Below, piece after piece: positions 17,389-26,091 of a stretch of DNA of 64,000 nucleotides. Below the pieces are notes generated by a model. It saw nothing but the letters and a program-made list of their open reading frames with translations, did no database searches and was not told the origin of the DNA. Source of the stretch: Methanobrevibacter sp. (GTDB lineage Archaea; Methanobacteriota; Methanobacteria; Methanobacteriales; Methanobacteriaceae); NCBI GenBank assembly GCA_017434555.1, contig JAFRFB010000013.1, positions 62,001-126,000 of the forward strand, written 5' to 3'. The position numbers and the translations under genes were made by a program. How positions within the stretch are numbered: the first letter of the stretch is position 1; every line of letters starts with the position of its first letter.

Positions 17389-17793
17389 TCAAAAAATATT
17401 CAAATTATAGTCTTTATAAATTTTATAAGGTTTTAACATTTCTTTGGCTTGGATAATGAGAGAGTCGCCATAACCTATTGGATATGTTTCATCTACTTGA
17501 TCATTTTGTCTAATATCATATTTTCGCCATAATAAACCAGCAGTCCATAATATTAAAGCAGTATCACTTTCAGGCACAGAAGAAAAATTGCTTAATTGAG
17601 TGTAAGATAAAGCATAATTGGTTGCTACTTCATAGAAATGTAAAATCTCATCTTCCGTTACTTTTTTATTGTAATCCATGTCTTCGCATTCTAATGAATT
17701 ACTTTCATCTAAATCGTTGGCATTATCTATATTCGATACAATCCAACCATCTAGTTTAAATAAGACCTCTTCAATAATGGTTTCGTCATCCAT
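17389..17793 (-). CDS. Head-tail connector (adaptor) protein
   Basis: A 134-residue acidic helical protein. The sequence SDTALILWTAGLLWRKYDIRQ, then GYGDSLIIQAKEMLKPY, looks like gp6/gp15-type head-tail adaptors that follow capsid genes. The ATG at 17793 is used; a GTG nine bases earlier is also possible, and AAAGGTAGTG lies just upstream. Confidence 0.62.
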   Translation of the reverse strand: MDDETIIEEVLFKLDGWIVSNIDNANDLDESNSLECEDMDYNKKVTEDEILHFYEVATNYALSYTQLSNFSSVPESDTALILWTAGLLWRKYDIRQNDQVDETYPIGYGDSLIIQAKEMLKPYKIYKDYNLNIF

Positions 17794-17925
17794 TTTAAGC
17801 ACTACCTTTTTAAAAAAGTATTAAAATAATTAATCAAAGATTACATTATTCAATAGGTTAATTCTAAGGAAAAAATAATCAATGAAAAATTATCCTGTTT
17901 TTAAAAGCCAAAAATCGAAAATAGA

Positions 17926-18462
17926 CTATTCACCAACCATATAAGCATAAATAAGGTCAGTATCAATTTCTCTTGTAGTATTATACTCACGATATCCAGT
18001 AGCAGTAACAATAATTGTGTACTCATCTTTTATAGGTAAATTTACATTTATTAAACCATCAGTTCCATCGATATTGGAACTAATGCCTTTAAATTCACCA
18101 TCAATGGTTATACTAGCACCGTTCACTCCATTACCAGTATCATCATCTTGTACTTGGATAGTAACTGTTTTTGTAGGAATATCTGCTTCTAAACTGATAG
18201 TGAAACTCGTATGTGTTTCATCAACAGTTATAGTTTCAGTTTTTGTTGTGTAACCCTCTGCAGTAACAGATACTGTATGTTCACCATCGATTACATTTCT
18301 TAATGTACATCCACCTGCAGAACCAGTAGTTCCTGTTATTTCACCAATACTTACTACTGCACCTTGAATAGGATTTTCACCATCATTAATTATGAAATTA
18401 ACATCACGAGAAGTTGGGGTTTGAGGTTCTTCATTTGGATTTTCAGGATTTACCTCACCATT
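17926..18462 (-). CDS. Ig/PEGA-like capsid extension read by +1 frameshift
   Basis: The capsid frame ends ACT CCC TAA. One base further on, the frame continues as AAT GGT GAG and remains open for 178 codons. It encodes two repeats of an Ig/PEGA-like fold: NPIQGAVVSIGEITG to TAEGYTTKTETITV, and NGVNGASITIDGEFKG to TATGYREYNTTREI. The tRNA for CCC can move to CCT when the stop slows decoding. Phages often attach Ig-like domains to capsid or tail subunits by frameshift, and Listeria phage PSA uses a +1 shift in its capsid gene. The frame's own ATG codons lie within the capsid gene without a good ribosome site. Confidence 0.72.
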   Translation of the reverse strand, partial: NGEVNPENPNEEPQTPTSRDVNFIINDGENPIQGAVVSIGEITGTTGSAGGCTLRNVIDGEHTVSVTAEGYTTKTETITVDETHTSFTISLEADIPTKTVTIQVQDDDTGNGVNGASITIDGEFKGISSNIDGTDGLINVNLPIKDEYTIIVTATGYREYNTTREIDTDLIYAYMVGE

Positions 18463-19558
18463 AGGGAGTATCATCACCTTCTTCATCATCCACAATTGCA
18501 GAAGGGATATTAATGATTTTAGCTGCGAGTACATCTTTATTGTATAAAATTAATACATCGAAATATACATCGACAGTAGATAAGTATGCTTTAGCAGATA
18601 ATTCATAATCGTTTTCAGATTCGATTTCATTAACAAAACCGAAAACAATAGAATCTGGATCAGCCATTAAAATTTGTTCCTCGTAGCCATTATCAGGTTC
18701 ATCAAGGAAATCAGCTTGAGATATTGGAACACCCCACAAAGTAAGTTGTCCATTATCATCGAAATAAAGGTTGTCTCCTCTTTCGGTTGGTCTTTGGTCA
18801 GCCTCTTCAATTAAAAGACCTTCTAATTCAGTAGAAACATAAATCTTAGCATTAGACCTTTTACCTTTTTGTTTAGTGAATTGGGTAATCATTCTTTTGA
18901 TTTGTTTAACTAAATTGTTACTTGCATCAATGTCATGATAATATCCCATAGGTGCTCTTCTATCAATTAAAACATCAGTATCGTATCTATCAGCGATGTT
19001 TTCTAATTGTTTGAATACTCCATCGATTTGGTGTACACCATCGGTGCTAGTAGCATTATCATCTCTGATACCATACATACCAATATTTTCCGCACTGTAA
19101 CCTGCTCTTTCGGCAAGTATAGCTTCCATATGTGGTAAAAAGCTTTCTTTCTCAATATTGGTTTTTAAGAATAATTTTGAAGTGTATGTAAAGATTGAGA
19201 AAGGTTCAGCTACAAGTTTAGACCTACTAAATTCAGGTACTACTTCATCTAAAGCAGTAGTATAGTCTTTTTGTAATGGAGCTCCTTTATTATCTCCACT
19301 TAATTTTTTCATAGACTGTAATCTTGCTTTAACACGAAGATAACTAATATCGTGTTCAATAGAATCCATTTGCAAGAATCTAGCATCGTTTAAAATACTA
19401 GGAGTGTTTTCCACTAATTCTAAGAACCTATCAATTTCAGTTTGTTGTTTCCAACCTGGATTGATAGCTCCACCATTATTTATTGGATTTTTAGACCATT
19501 TCAATATAAATGGCAAATTATCTTCAATAGTTTTTGAATCTACAATAGTTACGGACAT
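18461..19558 (-). CDS. Major capsid protein
   Basis: A 365-residue protein between the protease/scaffold gene and the connector genes. An N-terminal helical part (FLELVENTPSILNDARFLQM), a central region (AILAERAGYSAENIGMYG), and a P-domain/A-domain-like end (GQLTLWGVPISQAD, IVFGFVNEIES, DVYFDVLILYNKDVLAAKI) are consistent with an HK97-fold capsid subunit. The start follows GAGCTGATAAAT. The C-terminus EEGDDTP ends at a CCC TAA that may shift +1. The fold is inferred from order and pattern. Confidence 0.8.
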   Translation of the reverse strand: MSVTIVDSKTIEDNLPFILKWSKNPINNGGAINPGWKQQTEIDRFLELVENTPSILNDARFLQMDSIEHDISYLRVKARLQSMKKLSGDNKGAPLQKDYTTALDEVVPEFSRSKLVAEPFSIFTYTSKLFLKTNIEKESFLPHMEAILAERAGYSAENIGMYGIRDDNATSTDGVHQIDGVFKQLENIADRYDTDVLIDRRAPMGYYHDIDASNNLVKQIKRMITQFTKQKGKRSNAKIYVSTELEGLLIEEADQRPTERGDNLYFDDNGQLTLWGVPISQADFLDEPDNGYEEQILMADPDSIVFGFVNEIESENDYELSAKAYLSTVDVYFDVLILYNKDVLAAKIINIPSAIVDDEEGDDTP

Positions 19559-19609
19559 ATTTATCAGCTCTTTAAAAATTTAATATGATTTGGTTAATTT
19601 AAATGAAAA

Positions 19610-20107
19610 TTATCTTTTTATTTTTCTACCTAAGTGGTCTCTACCAGTTCTTTCATAGAAATCAGTTGAAGAATTAGTATCATGTACAACATCAGTCATA
19701 GAAGTTTGCCTTTTGTTAATCTCAACATCATCTTTTTTATCTTCATCTTTTTCAGATTCTTCATCTGTTTCTTCAGAAGATTCATCTTCAGATTGGTTTA
19801 TTTCAACATCATCTTTCTTTTCTTCATCTTCATCAGCTTTATCAATTTCAACATCTTGTTCAGGAGTTGATGCTGGTTGCTTAAATGCTTCTTTGAAAGC
19901 TTCAACTATCGCTTCAGGTAATTTTTCTAATAATTCCTTATTAGTGATATCTTCATTAGAAGCTGGTTCTTCAACAGTTTCTTCTTTATCAATTTCTTTA
20001 TCTTCCTCATTTTCAGTCTCGCTTTTGTTAATACTGAAAATATCACGAAGTTTATCGATTGCTGATAAAGGAATCATTGGTTCTTCATTTTTTTGTTCAT
20101 TAGTCAT
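19610..20107 (-). CDS. Nested scaffolding protein (internal start)
   Basis: In the same frame as the protease, an ATG at 20107 (MTNEQKNEEP) is preceded four bases earlier by GGTGA, as good a ribosome site as for most genes here. It would give a separate 165-residue acidic, helical protein with two copies of the KKDDVEIN segment. Lambda C/Nu3 works the same way. The C-terminal FYERTGRDHLGRKIKR is basic, as in scaffolds that bind the capsid protein. Confidence 0.62.
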   Translation of the reverse strand: MTNEQKNEEPMIPLSAIDKLRDIFSINKSETENEEDKEIDKEETVEEPASNEDITNKELLEKLPEAIVEAFKEAFKQPASTPEQDVEIDKADEDEEKKDDVEINQSEDESSEETDEESEKDEDKKDDVEINKRQTSMTDVVHDTNSSTDFYERTGRDHLGRKIKR

Positions 20108-20608
20108 TTTTTCACCAGTTTTATCGTTTTTATTGATATAAAAATTGTAATCCATTACTTCCAAGCCATATTGATTAGCTCCTTTGTCTACGAAACTAAT
20201 AAACAATGGAATTACTTCTTCCAAGTCATCTAAGTCTTGATAATGAATAGATTTGTTAATGAACCAGTATTTCTTAGTCATTGCATCTTCTGATACACTT
20301 CCAAGACTCAAACCTGTAATACTACCATCTTTAATAGAAGATAATAGTTCTTCATTTGTTACTGCGAAAGTAGCCATCCAAGAACCTGAAGGAACAATTT
20401 TACCATTAAGTTCGGTGTCTGTTTCTGTAATCCAGTTAGCTAAGACTTCAACACCCTCGTTTTTGATTCTAGTGTGCATTACATCAGTAGCTCTGTCTAG
20501 ATACTTTGTAAAGATTTTTTTAATGTCGGTTTTATCTAGACAGTCCCCATCTGAATCAGGAACACCGTTAGCAATAACAACACCAGTGATATAAGTTGCT
20601 TCGTTCAA
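19610..20608 (-). CDS. XkdF-like capsid maturation protease
   Basis: A 332-residue protein read from a TTG behind GAGAGGCATTTAA. The first 150 residues resemble the XkdF/DUF2213-type putative head protease (VIANGVPDSDGDCLDK, HTRIKNEGVEVLANWI, IKDGSITGLSLGS). From about residue 165 it becomes highly charged, with repeats EDEEKKDDVEIN and DEDKKDDVEIN, typical of a scaffold. It lies between the gpF-like gene and the capsid gene. An internal start gives the scaffold alone. Confidence 0.75.
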   Translation of the reverse strand: MNEATYITGVVIANGVPDSDGDCLDKTDIKKIFTKYLDRATDVMHTRIKNEGVEVLANWITETDTELNGKIVPSGSWMATFAVTNEELLSSIKDGSITGLSLGSVSEDAMTKKYWFINKSIHYQDLDDLEEVIPLFISFVDKGANQYGLEVMDYNFYINKNDKTGEKMTNEQKNEEPMIPLSAIDKLRDIFSINKSETENEEDKEIDKEETVEEPASNEDITNKELLEKLPEAIVEAFKEAFKQPASTPEQDVEIDKADEDEEKKDDVEINQSEDESSEETDEESEKDEDKKDDVEINKRQTSMTDVVHDTNSSTDFYERTGRDHLGRKIKR

Positions 20609-20689
20609 TTAAATGCCTCTCTTTCAATTTGTCATAGCTTCTAGGTTTAAACTAGAAAAATAGTGAGCTATGCTACGATTAAAATAAAC

Positions 20690-20755
20690 AATGAATTGAT
20701 TAATCTAATGAAACCTAAAAAATAGGTTTTGTCTAAAATAATCAACTCGTTCAAA
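20690..20755. repeat. Long imperfect inverted repeat before the protease gene
   Basis: Left arm AATGAATTGATTAATCTAA and right arm TAAAATAATCAACTCGTT, with a further AACCTA/TAGGTT pair nearer the centre, form an imperfect hairpin. A sister copy lies at 39007-39069. It occupies the gap between the gpF-like gene and the protease gene, so it may hold a promoter, an operator or a processing site. The gap 20609-20804 otherwise shows only a short CTAGGTTTAAACTAG-type palindrome near 20640. Confidence 0.5.
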
Positions 20756-20804
20756 TAGTTAATGTAAGTTAATTTTGTATAAAAAGTAAATAATCTAATA
20801 TATA

Positions 20805-21647
20805 TTAAAATGCTCTGAATTGACAATAGCAAATCCATGTATTCTCAAAACTGCCATTTGGGTCTGATGGATACATTAAAGGTTCAACATCACCAGTAAC
20901 ATCATGAATACATTGGAAATAATCATAGAAATCAACCGTCTGTCCATCATTACTTGAATGCCTTGTAGTCTGTCCCTCGTTAGTCCAAATCCATTCTTTC
21001 TCTGTATAGACATCAGGTAATCCTTGACTTCTTGCTTCTTGATTGATAGCATCGTATTCTTCCCAAGTAGCATTCATTTGAGTTTGCCTATTCAATGCTT
21101 CAGCAGTAGTATCTAAATCTCTGTATGAGAAAACATTACTCGGAATATTTACACCGAATTGGCTACGAATGAAATCCAAGTCATTAACACTTCTCTCCAT
21201 TATATTTTTACGATTAGCAGTTTTATTTTCTCTTTTTGCAATCTTTTGATATTCTTTAAGATTTAATTCATGAGTAGCAAGCACTCTTTCAGTATAATCC
21301 AAGTTTTTATTGATTCTTTCCAATTCTGCTTCCACAATTGTATTCAACCTAGCTTCTGCTTTATTCTTCACGAACATTTCTTGTAAAGCTGAATCGGATG
21401 TATATTTTGAATTAATAATTCGATTATACATTTCATAAACTTGTGGTTTGTTTAAAACATACAAATCACCGTATAGCATTGCTTGGGTTGGTCTAGCAAT
21501 AGTTTCATCATTGAAATAATCTTCTATGTATTTATCGATGATATTATTGTTGTAAACTTGGATATAGTAAGCACTCAACCTATTCTGTCTTTTTTCAATG
21601 AGAGATTTCCTTTCCCAATATTTCCTATTGTTTAAGATTGAAGCCAT
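20805..21647 (-). CDS. Mu gpF/SPP1 gp7-like head morphogenesis protein
   Basis: A 280-residue protein. The C-terminal part (WIWTNEGQTTRHSSNDGQ, CIHDVTGDVEPLMYPSDP, ENTWICYCQ) is the conserved end of the Mu F/SPP1 gp7 minor head family. The N-terminal half is charged and coiled-coil-like. These proteins sit at the portal and act in early head assembly. Its start overlaps the portal stop by 16 bases, implying coupled translation. Cysteines in the final 50 residues may bind a metal. Confidence 0.8.
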   Translation of the reverse strand: MASILNNRKYWERKSLIEKRQNRLSAYYIQVYNNNIIDKYIEDYFNDETIARPTQAMLYGDLYVLNKPQVYEMYNRIINSKYTSDSALQEMFVKNKAEARLNTIVEAELERINKNLDYTERVLATHELNLKEYQKIAKRENKTANRKNIMERSVNDLDFIRSQFGVNIPSNVFSYRDLDTTAEALNRQTQMNATWEEYDAINQEARSQGLPDVYTEKEWIWTNEGQTTRHSSNDGQTVDFYDYFQCIHDVTGDVEPLMYPSDPNGSFENTWICYCQFRAF

Positions 21648-22969
21648 GCCATAACCTCATTAACTTCACTAAAATCAGAATCAGAATAGTTATTTAATCC
21701 TAACAACCTGCCATTGTAATACCTTTCATTAAACAGTGGATTAGTTTCATTTACATCTAACTGTAATTTAGGATAATATGGACTAACAGCTTTAATTGTC
21801 TCTCCAAGTGTTAAAATTCCGTTATTGAATAGATTTAGGATTGCACCTACTTCTACATCTTTCTTATCACTGAATATTGGAGTTTCAATGTCTACAACAC
21901 CGTTGTATTTGAAGTATTTTTTATTGAATTTATTTATTTCAATTTCAAATGGTAGCTGTTCATTCTCCAAGCTTTTTGTATAAATCTCGTAGATTGTATT
22001 AGATTTTTGAGAGTTCATTGACTCTGTTACATCATCAATCATAAGTCTGACTTTCGGAATGCTAAAACAAGCTAGAATGTCCTCATCACACCTATCAGCC
22101 AATTCTGATAAGTATGAGTAGTTTTGTTCACTAATCGGAACATATTCGACTTCTAGTGGAATTTCTGTATTAAAACTCTCTAAATCCATAACGAGAATAC
22201 CAGTACCTGCATCTGTCATTTGGTCTTCTAAATTCTTTTTAGTTTCTTCTTTTTCCCCCTCTATAGCAGGAGGTCTACGAATAACAAGGATTCCACTCAT
22301 TAAATTACCCTCGTTAATCTTTTTAGCATTTAATTCATCTAGTGCTACCTTAGCAGATATGGAATTAAAGGCAGGTAACCAATAAGGGATTTCATAGAAT
22401 TCAGAAGTCTTACCACCTCCGAGCCAAAAGCATGTTGGTAAGTCATCGTCCTCTTGATCATATGTAAACCTACTGAGTTTCATCTTAACATCAGGTTTTC
22501 CATTGATTTTTTGAACTGCATAATAACTGTAAGTACCATCTCGATTTGACTCTTGTTTGATAAACAATGTCTCGGCAGGGATTTGGTATAATTCCTTTGG
22601 AAGTCCAGTTTCTTCATCGAATATTATTTCAGAAGCACCGAATCCATAAGAATAGAATTCTTGAATTTGTTTGTATAATTCATTAATATTATTTTTCCAA
22701 AAACTAGCAACGGTTTGTTCTATATCTGATTCGGAATCAGATAAATATGTAATCTCATTTAGGATTACATCTTGAGCCAATATACGAATTGATTTATCAA
22801 GCCTGTTGTTCTGTAAGATTAGATTTTGTGATATACTAACAGAAACAATTGGGTCAATTCTGTATTTGTAATCTTGGTCTTCTTTGGTTGTTTTTGGTGC
22901 TATACTCGTTTGAATTTGTCTTTTATTTATATCTAGACTACTATTCAATGGAGTATAATTAATTTTCAT
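21632..22969 (-). CDS. Portal protein
   Basis: A 445-residue protein. The pattern fits DUF935/gp29-type portals: PIVSVSISQNLILQNN, an EFYSYGFGASEIIFDEETG segment, a KINEGNLMSG strand, and a helical part (EDILACFSIPKVRLMIDD). It forms the dodecameric ring for DNA entry. The start at 22969 (MKINYTPLN) follows AGGGCTGATAAAT; starts farther upstream would read through the leader. A TATA-like box lies about 155 bases upstream near 23125-23133. It heads the structural operon. Confidence 0.8.
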   Translation of the reverse strand: MKINYTPLNSSLDINKRQIQTSIAPKTTKEDQDYKYRIDPIVSVSISQNLILQNNRLDKSIRILAQDVILNEITYLSDSESDIEQTVASFWKNNINELYKQIQEFYSYGFGASEIIFDEETGLPKELYQIPAETLFIKQESNRDGTYSYYAVQKINGKPDVKMKLSRFTYDQEDDDLPTCFWLGGGKTSEFYEIPYWLPAFNSISAKVALDELNAKKINEGNLMSGILVIRRPPAIEGEKEETKKNLEDQMTDAGTGILVMDLESFNTEIPLEVEYVPISEQNYSYLSELADRCDEDILACFSIPKVRLMIDDVTESMNSQKSNTIYEIYTKSLENEQLPFEIEINKFNKKYFKYNGVVDIETPIFSDKKDVEVGAILNLFNNGILTLGETIKAVSPYYPKLQLDVNETNPLFNERYYNGRLLGLNNYSDSDFSEVNEVMAWLQS

Positions 22970-23311
22970 ATTTATCAGCCCTAAAAAATCAATAGGAGGA
23001 AGAAGGTACATTTTTTTGTAAAAAGTACAATGATAAGACAACTTGTAAAATTCGTTAAAATTCACACTCTAAATTTTGGCAACATTATTTGAAAACTATG
23101 GTTCATAAAATTAAATGCACCTTCACTATATACACTAATCCAAATAGAAGTTTTTAATTAAGTGAAACTTATTAGAAAAAATAAAATAGATTAACAAATT
23201 TAGATAGATAAAATCAAATAATTTATATGTTGTTAATAACAAATATTTAATTAGTTAATACTTAGTATTAACTTGTTTAATAATGAAGAAGCAAGCTATT
23301 TACGAGCTTAA
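22970..23311. promoter_or_regulatory. Gene-free divergent promoter region
   Basis: About 340 bases without a gene, lying between the portal (minus) and the zinc-ribbon gene (plus). Near 23119-23135 the minus strand reads TATATAGTG, a possible TATA box for the structural operon. AT-rich stretches near 23215-23235 (TTTATATG) may serve the plus-strand gene. I see no convincing open frame in it. Confidence 0.45.
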
Positions 23312-23389
23312 ATGAAGATAGAGTCCATAACGGACTTTATCATCTATTTTCAATATTATTGTCCAAATACTGATTATGAGGGTGTTATA

Positions 23390-24220
23390 ATGGGATTATT
23401 CGATAAAATTTTTAAAGAAAATGATTCTCAAGAATTATTTGAAAAAAATAATCTAAATACAGAATGTAAAAAAGGAGATTCATATGTTCCATTCACAGAA
23501 TTGAATTTAATGTATTATTTAAGCTTAACTAATGAAAAGACACCTGATCGAAATAAAATAACACAAGAAATGATTGATGAATATAAAAATAATATTGGAT
23601 TATTAGATGATAATGATATAGATATGGAAAATCTGAAATATTTCATTAAATATATTGATATTTTCCGAATACATTATAATATAATGTATAAAGATAGAAG
23701 AGGTGCTCAAGAAGGTCATGATTTTGAGTACACAAGAAAAATAGCAGAAGCTTATGAAAATAAAAAATTTACTCAAGAAATAGTTGAGGGATTTAAAATA
23801 TATTCTAAAAATATTGAAATTTTAGATAATAATAATATTGGGAATGATGTAGATAATGTTTTTCGTGGAATAAATAAAACAGATACCCAAATATTAACAT
23901 TTTTAAGTCAAGAGTCAATAGATTTAAATGAAAAACTACTTTCCAATGGAGATTTAATAAAGATAATGGAATATAAAATTAAACAATTAAACAATGATGT
24001 ACACAAATATACTAACACAAGTTTCAGTAGTCGCAGCCGAGTTGAAGCTAACAAACTATATATGTTAGAAGCAAAAACCAAAATTGAACAATACCAACGA
24101 AACATCGAAAAATTATCAAATAGCAATAAATCCATGACAGACACAATGTTTTGTAGATATTGTGGTGCTAAAATACCTAATGACAGCAAATTCTGTAATG
24201 AATGTGGGGAAAAATTATAA
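23390..24220 (+). CDS. Unknown plus-strand protein with C-terminal zinc ribbon
   Basis: A 276-residue protein on the opposite strand to its neighbours. The first 230 residues are charged, helical and without recognised motifs. The last 25 (FCRYCGAKIPNDSKFCNECGEKL) form a two-CxxC zinc ribbon of the kind common in archaeal and bacterial membrane-stress and phage accessory proteins. The ATG at 23390 (MGLFDKIF) follows GAGGGTG; an upstream frame back to 23312 lacks a ribosome site. Lying between terminase and portal with its own promoter, it behaves like a lysogenic-conversion gene. Function unknown. Confidence 0.7.
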   Translation: MGLFDKIFKENDSQELFEKNNLNTECKKGDSYVPFTELNLMYYLSLTNEKTPDRNKITQEMIDEYKNNIGLLDDNDIDMENLKYFIKYIDIFRIHYNIMYKDRRGAQEGHDFEYTRKIAEAYENKKFTQEIVEGFKIYSKNIEILDNNNIGNDVDNVFRGINKTDTQILTFLSQESIDLNEKLLSNGDLIKIMEYKIKQLNNDVHKYTNTSFSSRSRVEANKLYMLEAKTKIEQYQRNIEKLSNSNKSMTDTMFCRYCGAKIPNDSKFCNECGEKL

Positions 24221-24323
24221 TTACAATTATAAAACAGATTTAAACATCGTGTCTTAAAAAAATACATTTTAATAATGAATAGAAATTCTAAAATTAGTTT
24301 TCATAAATTCTATGAATGGATTA

Positions 24324-25664
24324 TCAGAGTCTAATTACTTTTTGTATTTCCATAAAAGCATAACCTAAACTATCTAACTCATCAGGAGATGGATATTCAT
24401 TCATAATCTCTTTATCAGGATGAACATAGACATATTGATTGAATAAATCTCTTAATCTCTCAGAATTAATCCTATTATCGAAATACAACCTATTATTTCT
24501 AATCATATTAGCAGTAGGTCTTGCTCTATTATACTTAGAATGGCTAGATTGGGTTTTCTTCACTACTATACCATATTTTCTTATTAAGTCTTTTAATACA
24601 CCTTGCCAGTGTTTTAAAGCATATGTAGAATCACTTCCTGGTTCTTGTTCGAAATTAACTACATATGGATTCCAATGAGCATTACGAATAATGAAGTTTT
24701 TAAGTAACTCTTCTGGAAAAGCTGATGGAGTAGCATCTAAGTCTACTAATACTATTTTTCCATTATTAAAATACACTAAACAAGACATAGCGAATTTATC
24801 ACTACCAGTAGATGCTGGGTCAATTCCGATAGTACAAAAACTTGGTTGCCAACTTTTGTAAGTGTTTTCGTATGATATTAAAGCAGTATTTAATCTATCA
24901 CGACTTATTAAAAGACCTTTCTTGAGTACTGCATTCCAATCACCATATTTTAATTGCAATCTTGTTAATTCATCAAGTTTATCGAGCTGATGACCGTATT
25001 GGTCTCTATCCAAGAATACATTGTCTAAATAACTAGAAGCAATAAAAGGATTTGGGGCTTCATCTTTAATAAATCTATCTTTCACCCATTCATGACCTCT
25101 ACCTCCTGGGTTTGTCCCTGCCCTCATTCTAATTGGAACATCACTATCTTCCAATTTCCTCAATCTAGAATGTAAATAGGTATATTGGTTTTCAGGAAAT
25201 TGTGTTAGCTCATCGAATCCCACGAATTGAAGCTCTGCACCTTGGTACTGGTCAAGATCATTATTATGGGAAAGATAACCAAAGCTTAATGTAGCTCCAC
25301 TTGGGAATGTCCAAGTCTTTGTGTTACTATTCCAATGAAGCTCATCGTGTGGTGATAACCATTTATTTGCCCTATCCATAATTGCATTAGGTCTAGATAA
25401 GTCCTGATATGTTTTTCTTAGGATTAAAGCTGAATAATCAGGTTCACTAACATATTGAAGAGCAGACATGAGTAGAGCATCTGACTTTCCACCTCCTGCT
25501 TGTCCTCCATAAAGTAATTCTTCCGATGGGTGAGTTAAGAAATGAACTTGATTTAGAAATGGTTTATGTGGAATATATTTGTTATCTATCACCGTTGATT
25601 TGAAATCCACCCTATATTTCTTCCAATTCTTCTTCAAGCTCTTTAAAGTAATTTTCATTTTCAA
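24324..25664 (-). CDS. terL: Terminase large subunit
   Basis: A 446-residue packaging motor. Walker A GGQAGGGKS is at residues 53-61 and Walker B FVGFDELTQ ends at Asp151-Glu152. The nuclease domain has IGIDPAS with Asp282, a FEQEPGS segment near residue 340, and the final PSPDELDSLGYA with catalytic Asp. It cuts and pumps DNA into the head through the portal. The start is uncertain: a TTG at 25664 or an ATG at 25658 overlaps the small subunit gene by about 50 bases, while a GTG near the small subunit stop would remove the overlap. Confidence 0.95.
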   Translation of the reverse strand: MKMKITLKSLKKNWKKYRVDFKSTVIDNKYIPHKPFLNQVHFLTHPSEELLYGGQAGGGKSDALLMSALQYVSEPDYSALILRKTYQDLSRPNAIMDRANKWLSPHDELHWNSNTKTWTFPSGATLSFGYLSHNNDLDQYQGAELQFVGFDELTQFPENQYTYLHSRLRKLEDSDVPIRMRAGTNPGGRGHEWVKDRFIKDEAPNPFIASSYLDNVFLDRDQYGHQLDKLDELTRLQLKYGDWNAVLKKGLLISRDRLNTALISYENTYKSWQPSFCTIGIDPASTGSDKFAMSCLVYFNNGKIVLVDLDATPSAFPEELLKNFIIRNAHWNPYVVNFEQEPGSDSTYALKHWQGVLKDLIRKYGIVVKKTQSSHSKYNRARPTANMIRNNRLYFDNRINSERLRDLFNQYVYVHPDKEIMNEYPSPDELDSLGYAFMEIQKVIRL

Positions 25665-26025
25665 TTCTCTTTTCTTCTAATGTTTTCTTAGTTTCCACTT
25701 CCACTTTTCCATCGTGGTTTAAGTCCATACGGTCTTTTCTACCAAACTCTTCAGGATATACTCTTTCAAGATACCAAGCTGATGCAGTCCATGCCTCTGC
25801 TTCATGGATTTTCTTTAAATGAAATAATTTGTTCCTATTTTTAGCCATTTGAAAATCATTGTAGAAATCACGATATTTTCCTCGTTTTGCTTCTTTACCT
25901 TTATTGAGCCATTTATATAATGTAGCTTCATTTATTCCTGCTACCTCCGCACATTCCTTTTGGTTCAATCCTGATTCACGAGCTTTCAAAATCATTTCAA
26001 TAGTTTTTTCATTAAACTTTGCCAT
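25612..26025 (-). CDS. terS: Terminase small subunit
   Basis: A 137-residue protein. Residues of about 18-40 form a helix-turn-helix (LNQKECAEVAGINEATLYKWLNKGKEAKRG) that would bind the packaging site. The remainder (HEAEAWTASAWYLERVYPEEFGRK) is the usual pattern after the helix-turn-helix in phage small terminases, followed by an acidic coil. GGAGATT precedes the ATG codons at 26031 and 26025. It is directly upstream of terL. Confidence 0.87.
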   Translation of the reverse strand: MAKFNEKTIEMILKARESGLNQKECAEVAGINEATLYKWLNKGKEAKRGKYRDFYNDFQMAKNRNKLFHLKKIHEAEAWTASAWYLERVYPEEFGRKDRMDLNHDGKVEVETKKTLEEKRIENENYFKELEEELEEI

Positions 26026-26091
26026 AATCATAATCTCCTTTATAAGACTTGCCTTTTTGAAAAATACAATTATATATAGTGAAAAAGCAAG

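Noticed and set aside
19713-20141. 142-residue Ser-rich plus-strand frame
   Set aside because: It is the antisense of the acidic scaffold repeats; the Ser runs come from the complement of Asp/Glu codons.
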